Assembly (NCBI RefSeq): GCF_016758175.1 | Contig: NZ_QYAB01000001.1 | Location: 1,653,850-1,717,849 of the forward strand | DNA from: Leucobacter zeae | Lineage (GTDB): Bacteria; Actinomycetota; Actinomycetes; Actinomycetales; Microbacteriaceae | Direction of reading: 5' to 3' | DNA length: 64,000 nt | Shown: positions 40,760 through 49,514 of the stretch, piece after piece | Position numbering within the stretch: position 1 is the stretch's first letter | Layout of the letters: each line of letters begins with the position of its first letter | Notes under the pieces: model-generated | Database searches by the model: none | What the model was told of the DNA's origin: nothing | What the model saw: the letters and a program-made list of their open reading frames with translations, nothing else | Translations under genes and position numbers: made by a program

Positions 40760-41515
40760 ATGACGGATCGCCCCGCAGCAGCGGTGGAGTCCGCGGCCGC
40801 CCCGGCGGTCGTCGATGCCCCGGCGAAGCCCTCGAAGGAGCCGACGCTCGAGCTCGAGATCGCACTCCTCTCCGCCGGCGTCGAGTGGGTCGTCGGGGTC
40901 GACGAGGTCGGACGCGGCGCCATCGCCGGTCCGGTCGCGGTCGGCGCGCACGCGGTGCGGGTCGGCACCGCGGAGTTCCCAGCGGGGCTGCGCGACTCGA
41001 AGCTGCTGAGCGAGAAGAAGCGCGGGATCATTGCCCCGCTCGTGCGCGACTGGGGCCCCGGGGCGGTCGGCTTCTCGAGCGCCGAGGAGATCGACGCGCG
41101 AGGGATCACCGCGATGCTGGGCGAGGCGGCGCGCCGCGCACTGCTCGAGCTGCACGCTGCAGGCGTCGCCATGGATCGCGCCGTGATCCTGCTCGACGGC
41201 TCGCACGACTGGCTGTCGCCGGTGCTGCGCAGCCCGCTCGACGTGCGCACGCGCGTCGGAGCCGACCGCGACTGCGCGAGCGTCTCGGCCGCGTCGGTGC
41301 GGGCGAAGGTGGATCGCGACGCCCTGATGCGTGAGGCGCACGAGGCCCACCCCGAGTACGCCTGGGACTCCAACAAGGGCTACGGCTCGCGGGCGCACTA
41401 CGCCGGCATCGCCGCGGCAGGGCTCACGGAGCTGCATCGCCATACCTGGATCAAGCCGTCGGCCTCGTCGGCCGGCCCCGCTGCCGAGGCCGGTCGCGCT
41501 GGCGCCGACAGGTGA
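40760..41515 (+). CDS. rnhB: Ribonuclease HII
   Basis: Cleaves the RNA strand of RNA-DNA hybrids and at single ribonucleotides. The 251-residue protein has a 35-residue Ala/Pro-rich leader and then the RNase HII core: VVGVDEVGRGAIAGPVAVGA (catalytic DE), GLRDSKLLSEKKR, VILLDGSHDW, and SVSAASVRAKVDRDALM. The C-terminus HPEYAWDSNKGYGSRAHYAGI is diagnostic. A tail of 20 residues is rich in Ala and Ser. Confidence 0.96.
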   Translation: MTDRPAAAVESAAAPAVVDAPAKPSKEPTLELEIALLSAGVEWVVGVDEVGRGAIAGPVAVGAHAVRVGTAEFPAGLRDSKLLSEKKRGIIAPLVRDWGPGAVGFSSAEEIDARGITAMLGEAARRALLELHAAGVAMDRAVILLDGSHDWLSPVLRSPLDVRTRVGADRDCASVSAASVRAKVDRDALMREAHEAHPEYAWDSNKGYGSRAHYAGIAAAGLTELHRHTWIKPSASSAGPAAEAGRAGADR

Positions 41516-41541
41516 GTCGTGCACCTGTCGACTCACCTGTC
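41507..41541. terminator. Inverted repeat at rnhB stop / upstream of murI promoter
   Basis: Perfect 13-base arms GACAGGTGAGTCG (41507-41519) and CGACTCACCTGTC (41529-41541) with a 9-base loop. The left arm holds the rnhB stop and the right arm ends 2 bases before the murI -10 box TAAGCT (41544-41549). It may end rnhB transcription or act as an operator of murI. Confidence 0.6.
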
Positions 41542-41555
41542 GATAAGCTGGACGA

Positions 41556-42401
41556 GTGCGATTCGAATCAGCCGGCGCGGACGCGCCGATCGGGGTCTTC
41601 GACTCGGGGGTGGGCGGTCTGACGGTCGCCCGTGCGATCCGCGATCAGCTGCCCGGGGAGTCGATGATCTACGTCGGCGACACGGCGCGCACCCCCTACG
41701 GCCCCCGACCGATCGCCGAGGTGCGCCGCTTCGCGCTCGAGATCCTCGACGACCTCGTGCACCAGGGCGTGAAGATGCTGGTCATCGCCTGCAACACGGC
41801 CTCGGCCGCGGTGCTGCGCGACGCGCGCGAGCGCTATGACGTCCCCGTGGTCGAGGTGATCGGGCCGACCGTGCGCAGCGCGGCGTCGATCACCCGCAAC
41901 GGACGCGTCGGTCTGATCGGCACGAAGGGCACGATCCAGTCGCGCGCATACGACGATCTGTTCGCCATGCGTCCCGACATCGCGCTGACCTCCGCCGCAT
42001 GCCCCCGCTTCGTCGAGCTGGTGGAGGCCGGCGAGACGAGCGGCCCCGTCGTGCACGCCGCGGCCGAGGAGTACCTCGCGCCGCTCGTCGCGCAGGGGAT
42101 CGACACCCTCGTGCTCGGCTGCACCCACTACCCGTTCCTGCGCGGCGCGATCCGCCAGGTCGTCGGTCCCGACGTCGCGCTCGTCTCGAGCGACATCGAG
42201 ACCGCCGGCGAGGTCTACGAGGTGCTCACGGACCGCGGCCTCCTCCGCGCTCCGGGCGCGGGCGAGCCCGAGCTCCGCTACGAGGCCACCGGTGCCGACA
42301 CCGCCGGATTCGTCGAGCTCGCCCGGCGCATGCTCGGGATCGGCATCGACTCCGTCGACCGCGTGCAGACCGGTGCGATCCGCCTGCCCGATTCGGCCTG
42401 A
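41556..42401 (+). CDS. murI: Glutamate racemase
   Basis: Supplies D-glutamate for peptidoglycan. The 281 residues have [24 protein letters not shown] at the start, the first catalytic Cys in [14 protein letters not shown] and the second in [18 protein letters not shown] 41556 lies 6 bases after TAAGCT, so translation probably begins at the 5' end of the mRNA. The rph and rdgB genes follow on the same strand, a standard actinobacterial set. Confidence 0.96.
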   Translation: MRFESAGADAPIGVFDSGVGGLTVARAIRDQLPGESMIYVGDTARTPYGPRPIAEVRRFALEILDDLVHQGVKMLVIACNTASAAVLRDARERYDVPVVEVIGPTVRSAASITRNGRVGLIGTKGTIQSRAYDDLFAMRPDIALTSAACPRFVELVEAGETSGPVVHAAAEEYLAPLVAQGIDTLVLGCTHYPFLRGAIRQVVGPDVALVSSDIETAGEVYEVLTDRGLLRAPGAGEPELRYEATGADTAGFVELARRMLGIGIDSVDRVQTGAIRLPDSA

Positions 42402-42476
42402 TCCCGCGGCCGTGCCGTATCGCGGCCCGGACGGCCGCCATCACCCAGTTCCGACCCCACGAGGAGAATGATCACC

Positions 42477-43226
42477 ATGAGCGACTTCGCACGCGCAGAC
42501 GGGCGCACGCCCGGGCAGTTGCGACCCATCACGATCGAGCGCGGATGGAGCGCGCAGGCCGAGGGCAGCGCGCTGATCTCCTTCGGGAACACCCGCGTGC
42601 TCTGCACCGCCTCGTTCACGCCCGGCGTGCCGCGCTGGCTCAAGGGCCAGGGGACCGGGTGGGTCACCGCCGAGTACTCGATGCTGCCGCGTTCGACGAA
42701 CGACCGCATGCAGCGCGAGTCGGTGAAGGGCAGGATCGGCGGCCGTACGCACGAGATCTCGCGGCTCATCGGTCGAAGCCTCCGGGCGATCATCGACACC
42801 GCGGCCCTCGGCGAGAACACGATCGTGCTCGACTGCGACGTGCTGCAGGCCGACGGGGGTACGCGCACGGCGTCGATCACCGGGGCGTACGTCGCACTCG
42901 CCGATGCGATCGAGTGGGCGCGCGGCGAGGGGCACATCGCCCGGAACGCCCGGCCGCTCTCTGACAGCGTCGCGGCGGTCTCCGTCGGCATCGTCGACGG
43001 AGTTCCGCTCAGCGACCTCGCGTACGTCGAGGACGTGCGGGCCGGGACCGACATGAACGTCGTCGTCACGGGCTCGGGAGACTTCGTCGAGGTCCAGGGC
43101 ACCGCGGAGGGCGCGCCCTTCGCGCGCGACGAGCTGGACGCGCTGCTCGACCTCGCACTCACGAGCACCGCGGAGCTCGCCGAGCTCCAGCGGGCCGCAC
43201 TGACCGAGGGGGAGGGCCGCGCATGA
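42477..43226 (+). CDS. rph: Ribonuclease PH
   Basis: Phosphorolytic 3'-5' exoribonuclease that trims tRNA 3' ends. The 249 residues contain the RNase PH signatures [90 protein letters not shown]. Start ATG 42477 is chosen over ATG 42468 because GAGGAG (42461-42466) is correctly spaced only for the former. Its end overlaps rdgB by ATGA. Confidence 0.97.
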   Translation: MSDFARADGRTPGQLRPITIERGWSAQAEGSALISFGNTRVLCTASFTPGVPRWLKGQGTGWVTAEYSMLPRSTNDRMQRESVKGRIGGRTHEISRLIGRSLRAIIDTAALGENTIVLDCDVLQADGGTRTASITGAYVALADAIEWARGEGHIARNARPLSDSVAAVSVGIVDGVPLSDLAYVEDVRAGTDMNVVVTGSGDFVEVQGTAEGAPFARDELDALLDLALTSTAELAELQRAALTEGEGRA

Positions 43227-43840
43227 GCCGCAGGCTGGTGCTCGCATCGCACAACGCCCACAAGCTCGAGGAGCTGCGCCGCGTGCTCGGCCCGCTGATC
43301 CCGGGCATCGAGCTCATCGGCTACGACGGTCCCGAACCCGTCGAGAACGGCCTGAGCTTCGAGGAGAACGCGCTCATCAAGGCGCGCGCGGCCGCGGCGC
43401 ATACGGGCCTGCCCGCCATCGCCGACGACTCGGGCATCTCGGTGGACGTGCTCGGCGGATGCCCCGGGATCTTCTCGGCCCGCTGGGCCGGGCCGGCTCG
43501 CGACGACCGCGCCAACGTCGAGCTGCTGCTCTGGCAGCTGAGCGACATCGCCGACGAGCACCGCGACGCGGGCTTCGTGTGCGCTGCGGCGCTCGTGCTG
43601 CCTGCCACGAACGAGCACGGGACGCCCGGGGCCGAGGTCTGCGAGCTCGGCGTCTGGAAGGGCTCGGTGCTCCGCGAGCCGCGCGGCGAGCACGGCTTCG
43701 GCTACGATCCGATCTTCCGGCCGGAGGGGGAGGAACGCTCGGCGGCCGAACTCGCGGCGGCCGAGAAGGACGCGCTCTCGCACCGGACGCGCGCCTTCAC
43801 CGCGCTGGCCGAGGAGATCAACGCCCGGCTCTCCGACTGA
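43223..43840 (+). CDS. rdgB: XTP/dITP pyrophosphatase (RdgB/HAM1)
   Basis: Hydrolyses non-canonical purine triphosphates (XTP, ITP, dITP) to keep them out of DNA and RNA. The 205 residues have [64 protein letters not shown] (substrate and metal site), and [13 protein letters not shown]. It is coupled to rph by ATGA. Confidence 0.96.
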   Translation: MSRRLVLASHNAHKLEELRRVLGPLIPGIELIGYDGPEPVENGLSFEENALIKARAAAAHTGLPAIADDSGISVDVLGGCPGIFSARWAGPARDDRANVELLLWQLSDIADEHRDAGFVCAAALVLPATNEHGTPGAEVCELGVWKGSVLREPRGEHGFGYDPIFRPEGEERSAAELAAAEKDALSHRTRAFTALAEEINARLSD

Positions 43841-43846
43841 GCCACC

Positions 43847-43871
43847 GGGCCGCCCGTCCCTCGGACGGCCC
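43847..43871 (+). terminator. Terminator after rdgB
   Basis: CCGTCC-CTC-GGACGG core stem (43854-43868) with GGGCC/GGCCC flanks, 6 bases past the rdgB stop. Confidence 0.6.
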
Positions 43872-43985
43872 CCGCAGCTTCGGCTTGTGCGGCCCCAGAG
43901 CCCGAGCCCGAGTGCCCCGCATCCGCGACGCCGGCACCCAACACGCGCACGACATCACTTCGACACTGGAGACGGAGATATCACG

Positions 43986-46900
43986 ATGAGTGATGATTTC
44001 ACGATGATCGACGGGCAGGCCGGCGGCCTGGTGCGACCGGAGGTGACCGAGGCGGACGCGGTGCGGATCGCGCGCGAGCGCTACGGCATCGAGACGACCG
44101 CGACGGAGCTCGGCAGCAACCAGGATCGCAACTTCGCGCTCGAGGAGCCGGACGGCACGAGGAGCGTGCTCCGCGTGGACAACCCCGTGTTCGGCGATGC
44201 GGCCCGCGACGCGCAGCACGCGGCGCTCGATGCCTACCGTGCTGCGGGGGTGCCCGTGCCCGCTGTCCTGGCCGGGATCGACGGCGCGCTCACCCAGCGC
44301 TGGAACGGATTCGCGGTGCGGCGCAGCGAGTTCGCGCCCGGCGAGCCGATGGTCGACGCCGGGTACTTCGCCCCGGTCGTGGTCGAGGAGTTCGGCGCCC
44401 TCGCCGCGGCCTCGGTGAACGCGCTCGCCGGTCTCGACCACCCGGGCCTCGACCGCGAGCAGATGTGGGACATGCGCGTCGCGCACGCCGAAACGATCGG
44501 TCTCGCCCCGGCGATCGCCGACGCGGAGCTGCGGGAGCGCGTGCTCTCCGCCGCGGACGCCGCCGCCGCGGCGCTCGAGCCCCTGGCGTCGGCGCTGCCC
44601 GTGCAGGCGATCCACGGAGACCTCACCGACGACAACGTGACCGGCGTACGCGGCGAGGACTCGCGGCTGCACCCCCACACGGTGCTCGACCTCGGCGACC
44701 TCGGCACCGGCTGGCGGGTCGCGGAGCTCGCGGTGACCGCGAGCTCGCTGCTGCACCACGAACCGGATCGCCCGCTGCGCCTGCTCGACGCGATCGGAGC
44801 GTTCCACCGCTCCGCTCCGCTCTCGGCCGCCGAGGCGCGGGCCGTCTGGCCGCTCGTGGTGCTGCGCGCGGCACTCCTCGTCGCGAGCGGCTGGCGGCAG
44901 CTCGAGATCGACGGCGGCAACGCGTACGCGCGGGAGCGGATCGCGGGGGAGCAGGCGATCTTCGACGCGGCGACGGCGGTGCCCCTCGCGGAGGCGACCG
45001 AGCTCGTGCTCGCCCGGCTCGGCTTCCAGGGCGCGCCCGAAGGATCGGGGCTGCGGCTCGTCGCCCGTGCCGCAGATGACGCTGACCCCGCCCGCCAGTC
45101 CGCGCCGACTACTCCCCGTGATCCTGCGGAAATTTCTCCCCGTCATCGTGCGGGAGCGGAGCGACTCGCAGGATCCACCGCCCCGCTCGCCGCCCTCCTC
45201 CCGGAGCTCGCCGGTTCCGTCGAGGTCATCGACCCCGGAGTCGAGTCGGAGGCGCTGGGCTCGGGGAAGTGGCTCGCCGAGGACGCAGAGGACGCGCTCG
45301 TCGCGGAGGCGTTCGCCGGGGGCGCGGTCGCCGCCGTGCTGCCCTACGGGGTCTACCGGCTGACGCGGACCTCGATCGATACGATCGACCCCGCAGCCAC
45401 CTGGCCCGCGAACACCGAGATCCGGATCGCCCCTGGTGCAGCCGGGCGGGTGACGTCTCCGGCGGCAGCCACCGTGCTCGAGGTCGGTCCGGACGCGATC
45501 CTCCTCGAACTCGGAGACGGGCGGCTGCTGGGCGTCGGCGGCGTCGTCCCGAATGCGGCGCGCGGCAGCGCGGTGGAGGCCGGCGCCGCGATCGGGGAGG
45601 TGCCGGGGTCGGGCGATTCCGCGCGGGCGATCTTCGTCGGAATCCGGCGCCCCGATGCGCTCTCGCTCACCGAGGACCACTTCGGCTCGCCGCATCTCGT
45701 GCGGCCGGAGCGGGTGCCTGCCTGGGCGCGGTTCTCGAGCGATCCCGCCACGCTCCTCGGCCTCCCGTCGCTCGCGCAGCGCGACGCATCGGGCGATGAG
45801 CAACTGCGGCGCGAGCGGATCTTCGCGAGCGCGCAGGAGCGCTATTACGAGCGTCCCATGCAGGTCGAGCGCGGGTGGCGGCATCACCTGGTCGATACGA
45901 CGGGCCGCGCCTACATCGACATGGTCAACAACGTCACGGGTCTCGGGCACGGCCACCCCGGCGTCGCCGACGCGGTGAACCGGCAGATCCGGATACTGAA
46001 CACCAACTCGCGCTTCCTCTACCGGGGCCTGGCGGAGTACAGCGAGCGTCTGCTCGCCCTGCTGCCCGAATCCGTGCGCTCGGGCGACGACGGGCTCGAC
46101 ACGGTGCTCCTCGTGAACTCCGGGTCGGAGGCGGTCGATCTCGCCCTCAGGCTCGCGCAGGCCGCGACCGGACGGAAGACCGTCGTCTCGCTGCGCGAGG
46201 CGTATCACGGGTGGACCATGGCGTCCGATGCGGTGACCACGAGCGCCTACGACAATCCCTTCGCGCTCGCGAACCGGCCCGAATGGATCCACGTGGCCGA
46301 TGTGCCGAATCGGTTCCGCGGGACGTACCGGGGTGAGGCCGACGACCGCTCGGTCGGAGCGCGCTACGCCGCGGACCTCGGGGCGGATCTCGACCGGCTG
46401 ACGGCCGAGGGGCGGGACGTCGCCGGGTTCATCTGCGAATCCGTGCTCGGCAATGCCGGCGGTGTTGTGCTTCCTGCGGGTTATCTCGCCGACGCCTACG
46501 ACCGGGTGCGCGCAGCGGGGGGACTGTGCATCGCCGATGAGGTGCAGGTCGGGTTCGGCCGCATGGGGTCGTCGTTCTGGGGCTTCGAGCAGTCGGGCGT
46601 GCGCCCCGACATCGTCGCGATCGCGAAGCCGATGGGCAACGGCTTCCCGATCGGCGGCGTGATCACGACGAAGCGGATCGCCGACGCCCTCGCGACGCAG
46701 GGGCAGTTCTTCTCGTCGGCCGGCGGAAACCCGCTGAGCTGCCAGGTCGGGCTCGCGGTGCTGGACGCGATGGAAGAGGAGGGGTTGCAGGAGAACGCCC
46801 GCGTCATCGGCGGCCGACTCGCCGCGGGATTCAGAGCTCTTGCCGAGCGCCACGCGATCATCGGCCCCGTGCACGGCGAGGGGCTGTACCTCGGGGTCGA

Positions 46901-47105
46901 GCTCGTGCGCGATCGCGGAACGCTCGAACCCGCGACGGCGGAGGCGGCAGCGATCTGCGAGCGGATGCGTGAGCTCGGGGTCATCGTGCTGACGACCTCC
47001 GAGCGATCGAACGTGCTCAAGGTCAAGCCGCCGCTGTGCCTGACCGCGGCCAGCGCTGATCTCGTCGTGTCGGCGCTCGACCGCGTGCTGTCGGAAGGAT
47101 GGTAG
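43986..47105 (+). CDS. Three-domain protein: APH-type kinase, M23-like domain, class III aminotransferase
   Basis: A 1039-residue fusion. Residues about 15-330 form an aminoglycoside-phosphotransferase-like kinase with the catalytic loop IHGDLTDDN (His210-Asp212) and DLGDLGTGWRVAELA. Residues about 385-590 resemble a lysostaphin/M23 beta-barrel, but the zinc-ligand HxxxD/HxH motifs are missing, so it is probably inactive. Residues about 610-1039 are a PLP aminotransferase: LLVNSGSEAVDLALRLAQAATG, GLCIADEVQVGFGRMGSSFWGFEQ and IAKPMGNGFPIGG with PLP Lys881. This architecture is known in actinobacteria and proteobacteria, related to phospholyases of the AGXT2L type. A kinase-then-elimination scheme on an amino alcohol is inferred. 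Confidence 0.88.
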   Translation: MSDDFTMIDGQAGGLVRPEVTEADAVRIARERYGIETTATELGSNQDRNFALEEPDGTRSVLRVDNPVFGDAARDAQHAALDAYRAAGVPVPAVLAGIDGALTQRWNGFAVRRSEFAPGEPMVDAGYFAPVVVEEFGALAAASVNALAGLDHPGLDREQMWDMRVAHAETIGLAPAIADAELRERVLSAADAAAAALEPLASALPVQAIHGDLTDDNVTGVRGEDSRLHPHTVLDLGDLGTGWRVAELAVTASSLLHHEPDRPLRLLDAIGAFHRSAPLSAAEARAVWPLVVLRAALLVASGWRQLEIDGGNAYARERIAGEQAIFDAATAVPLAEATELVLARLGFQGAPEGSGLRLVARAADDADPARQSAPTTPRDPAEISPRHRAGAERLAGSTAPLAALLPELAGSVEVIDPGVESEALGSGKWLAEDAEDALVAEAFAGGAVAAVLPYGVYRLTRTSIDTIDPAATWPANTEIRIAPGAAGRVTSPAAATVLEVGPDAILLELGDGRLLGVGGVVPNAARGSAVEAGAAIGEVPGSGDSARAIFVGIRRPDALSLTEDHFGSPHLVRPERVPAWARFSSDPATLLGLPSLAQRDASGDEQLRRERIFASAQERYYERPMQVERGWRHHLVDTTGRAYIDMVNNVTGLGHGHPGVADAVNRQIRILNTNSRFLYRGLAEYSERLLALLPESVRSGDDGLDTVLLVNSGSEAVDLALRLAQAATGRKTVVSLREAYHGWTMASDAVTTSAYDNPFALANRPEWIHVADVPNRFRGTYRGEADDRSVGARYAADLGADLDRLTAEGRDVAGFICESVLGNAGGVVLPAGYLADAYDRVRAAGGLCIADEVQVGFGRMGSSFWGFEQSGVRPDIVAIAKPMGNGFPIGGVITTKRIADALATQGQFFSSAGGNPLSCQVGLAVLDAMEEEGLQENARVIGGRLAAGFRALAERHAIIGPVHGEGLYLGVELVRDRGTLEPATAEAAAICERMRELGVIVLTTSERSNVLKVKPPLCLTAASADLVVSALDRVLSEGW

Positions 47106-47107
47106 AC

Positions 47108-47764
47108 ATGAGTACTCGCATCGATGGGGCCGGAGCCACCGCGGCGCTCTGGTCCGCCCTGTCCGGCGGCGGCGAGGGCCTGGTCGGACCGGCCGTCGCG
47201 GCGGCCATTGCGGCCGGCGCCGATATCGAGGCGCGGGACGCCTCGAGTGCGACGCCCCTGCTCGTCGCGACCCGAGCGGGGCTGACCGAGGCCGCGCGGA
47301 TCCTGCTGGAAGCCGGCGCCGATCCCAACGCTCAGGACGCCGACCTCGATTCCGCGTTCCTCGAGGCCGGCGCGCTGGGGCGCACCGAGATCGCCGTGCT
47401 CGCCGCCGCGCACGGGGCCGATTTCGGCGTCGTGAACCGGTACGGCGGCACGGCGCTCATTCCGGCCTGCGAGCGCGGGTTCGTCGAGACGGTGCGCGCC
47501 CTCCTCGGGGTCGGCGTGCCCGTCGACCACGTGAACCGGCTCGGCTGGACGGGGCTGCACGAGGCGATCATCCTGGGGACCGGCGGTGCGGACCACACGG
47601 AGGTGGTGCGGCTGCTGCTCGGGGCTGGCGCCGACCCGAACCTGCCGGACGGCGAGGGCACGACGCCGTTCGAGCTCGCCGATTCGCGCGGCTACACCGA
47701 GATGGCGGGGCTCATCGCGTCGGCGCCCGGGTTCAGAGCCCGAGCACCGCGCGAGCGATCATGA
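47108..47764 (+). CDS. Ankyrin repeat protein
   Basis: A 218-residue protein with about five ankyrin repeats. Examples are ATPLLVATRAGLTEAARILLEAGADPNAQDAD, GGTALIPACERGFVETVRALLGVGVPVDHVN, GWTGLHEAIILGTGGADHTEVVRLLLGAGADPNLPDGEG and TTPFELADSRGYTEMAGLI. No signal peptide. ATG 47108 (not 47099) is set by GGAAGGA at 47093-47099. It begins 2 bases after the three-domain gene and is likely co-transcribed, so the partner protein may be in that pathway. Its 3' end overlaps the end of mgtE on the other strand by 32 bases. Confidence 0.9.
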   Translation: MSTRIDGAGATAALWSALSGGGEGLVGPAVAAAIAAGADIEARDASSATPLLVATRAGLTEAARILLEAGADPNAQDADLDSAFLEAGALGRTEIAVLAAAHGADFGVVNRYGGTALIPACERGFVETVRALLGVGVPVDHVNRLGWTGLHEAIILGTGGADHTEVVRLLLGAGADPNLPDGEGTTPFELADSRGYTEMAGLIASAPGFRARAPRERS

Positions 47765-49145
47765 AGTAGACGATGAGTCCCGTCGCGTCCACGAATGTCG
47801 AGATGAACGGATTCGAGAACACTGCTGGATCCACGCGCACGGCGCGGGCGAGGAGCGGCATGCACCCGCCGACCGCGGCCGCGATCGTGCACACGGCGAG
47901 GAGCGTCAGACCGATCACCGTCCCGATCTCGGGGCTGTAGGCGAGGGCGGCGATGCCGAACCCCAGCGCGCCGAGCAGCAGCCCGAGCATCGCCCCGGTG
48001 CGCAGCTCCCGACCCAGGACGGCCACCAGGTCCCGCGGGCGGACATCGCCGAGCGCGAGCGCGCGCGTCACGGTGGTCGCCGCCTGGTTGCCGGTGTTGC
48101 CGCCCGTGCCGATGAGCAGCGGGACGAACAGCGCGAGGGCCGTGACCTGTTCGATCGTGGCCTCGAACAGTTCGAGCACCTGGACGGTGAGCGTCGCGCC
48201 GACCGCCAGCACGAGCAGCCAGACCACCCGCGACCGCACCAGGGTGCGCACCGGTGTGGAGAGGTAGGGCCGGCGCAGCGGTTCGGTCCCGCCCTGCCGA
48301 GCCGCGTCCTCGCTCTCCTCGTGTTCGAGGATCCGCACGGCGTCGTCGATCGTGAACATGCCGACGAGCCGCCCCTCGCGGTCGACGATCGGCAGCGCGA
48401 GGAGCGCGAGGTCGGCGCAGCGCCGGGCGGCGCTCTCGTCGCTCGCCGCCGCTTCCGCGGTCTCGGCGGGCTGCATGAGATCGGCGCAGCGGGCGTCGGC
48501 GTCGGCGCGCATCAGGTCGCGCAGGCTGACGACGCCGACGACGCGGCGTCCGTCGTCGAGCACCGGGATCGTGTACACCGTCTCGGCGTCGTCGAGGCGC
48601 GCGCGCACGCGGTCGAGCGCCTCGGCAGCCGTGCTGCGCTCGCGCACGGAGACGTACTCGGGTGTCATGCGCCTGCCGACGCTGCCCAGGGGGTAGCCGA
48701 GCAGGGACGCGGTGAGCGCGCGGTCCTCCTCGGGCAGTCCGCGCAGCAGCCGCGTGGCGAGCGCGGCGGGCACCTCGTCGAGCAGCCAGAGGCGGTCGTC
48801 GGGGTCGAGCTCGGCGAAGATCGCCGAGACCTCGGCGTCCTGCAGCGCATGCAGCAGCTCGCCCTGGAGCGTGGGATCGAGTCGCTCGAAGACCTCGAGC
48901 GCGAGATCCTTCGGCAGCAGGCGGTGCACGACGGCGCGCTCGCGAGCGCCGAGGCGTTCGACGACGGGCACGAGCTCGGATGCGCTGCGGGTCGACAGCT
49001 CGCGCGTGAGCGCGGGCAGGTCGCGGACGGCGAGGCGCTCCTCGATCGCATCGAGCAGTGCCGCGGCGGCGGCCTCGTCCGGCGCGGCGCGGCGCGCGGC
49101 TGCTGCGGTCCCGGAGGCGGGGATCTGGATCGGCTGAGTGGTCAT
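47733..49145 (-). CDS. mgtE: Magnesium transporter MgtE
   Basis: A Mg2+ channel of 470 residues. The N domain is helical (ALLDAIEERLAVRDLPALTRELSTRSASELV..LDPTLQGELLHALQDAEVSAIFAELDPDD). The CBS pair follows (MTPEYVSVRERSTAAEAL..VYTIPVLDDGRRVVGVVSLRDLM and LPIVDREGRLVGMFTIDDAVRIL). The membrane domain has five helices with the pore signature LFVPLLIGTGGNTGNQAATTVTRALALG. High cytosolic Mg2+ closes the channel through the CBS/N domains. It has a long 5' leader, described separately. Confidence 0.96.
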   Translation of the reverse strand: MTTQPIQIPASGTAAAARRAAPDEAAAAALLDAIEERLAVRDLPALTRELSTRSASELVPVVERLGARERAVVHRLLPKDLALEVFERLDPTLQGELLHALQDAEVSAIFAELDPDDRLWLLDEVPAALATRLLRGLPEEDRALTASLLGYPLGSVGRRMTPEYVSVRERSTAAEALDRVRARLDDAETVYTIPVLDDGRRVVGVVSLRDLMRADADARCADLMQPAETAEAAASDESAARRCADLALLALPIVDREGRLVGMFTIDDAVRILEHEESEDAARQGGTEPLRRPYLSTPVRTLVRSRVVWLLVLAVGATLTVQVLELFEATIEQVTALALFVPLLIGTGGNTGNQAATTVTRALALGDVRPRDLVAVLGRELRTGAMLGLLLGALGFGIAALAYSPEIGTVIGLTLLAVCTIAAAVGGCMPLLARAVRVDPAVFSNPFISTFVDATGLIVYFMIARAVLGL

Positions 49146-49480
49146 GACGACGCTCCTTCACCCGCGCCGATCGCCGGGATCGCGCGGGAAGCTGTGGCGA
49201 GCGACGTCGCCGCATGGCGGCGCGTCGGCTCGGATGAGTGCCGGAGCCCGCGCGACGCCGCCCCGCTCAGCGGGAGCTGGACACACGGATCGAAGCGGGA
49301 CCCGGCTGAGGACTGCAACTGTCACTGGACACGGGATCACCTCGCTTCGTTCGGAAACTGCATCGTGCGCGGCTCGGATCGAGCCCGCCGCAGGGGAGGC
49401 TATCACCGCCGAGCCGCTCCGGCAACCCGCCGCCGGGGGTCATTCCCGTGGCACGTGCTGGCTTCGGGGGCGTTGTGGCA
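49146..49480 (-). promoter_or_regulatory. Long structured leader upstream of mgtE (gap 49146-49514)
   Basis: No credible gene lies in this 369-base gap. On the mgtE strand there is a closed element with a perfect 7-base stem CGAAGCG (49343-49349) / CGCTTCG (49291-49297) enclosing about 45 bases that hold further pairings (GAGG with CCTC; GATCCCG with CGGGTC). It is followed by a CCCGC-TGA-GCGGG hairpin and, nearer the gene, a CGCCGC-ATG-GCGGCG hairpin. It could be a metal-responsive leader. It does not match the M-box consensus. The opposite-strand ltrA promoter (TAGGAT at 49481-49486) is at the far end. Confidence 0.4.
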
Positions 49481-49514
49481 TAGGATCGCACCGTTCCACA
49501 GCGAGGAGGCGGCC

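Noticed and set aside
43818-46874. Reverse-strand ORF of about 1018 codons
   Set aside because: Shadow of the forward three-domain gene; its sequence is Arg/Gly/Asp-rich without any domain.
49146-49400. M-box (Mg2+) riboswitch before mgtE
   Set aside because: The conserved GGTGAGGCTCC-like core and the three-helix layout were not found; only generic stems are visible.
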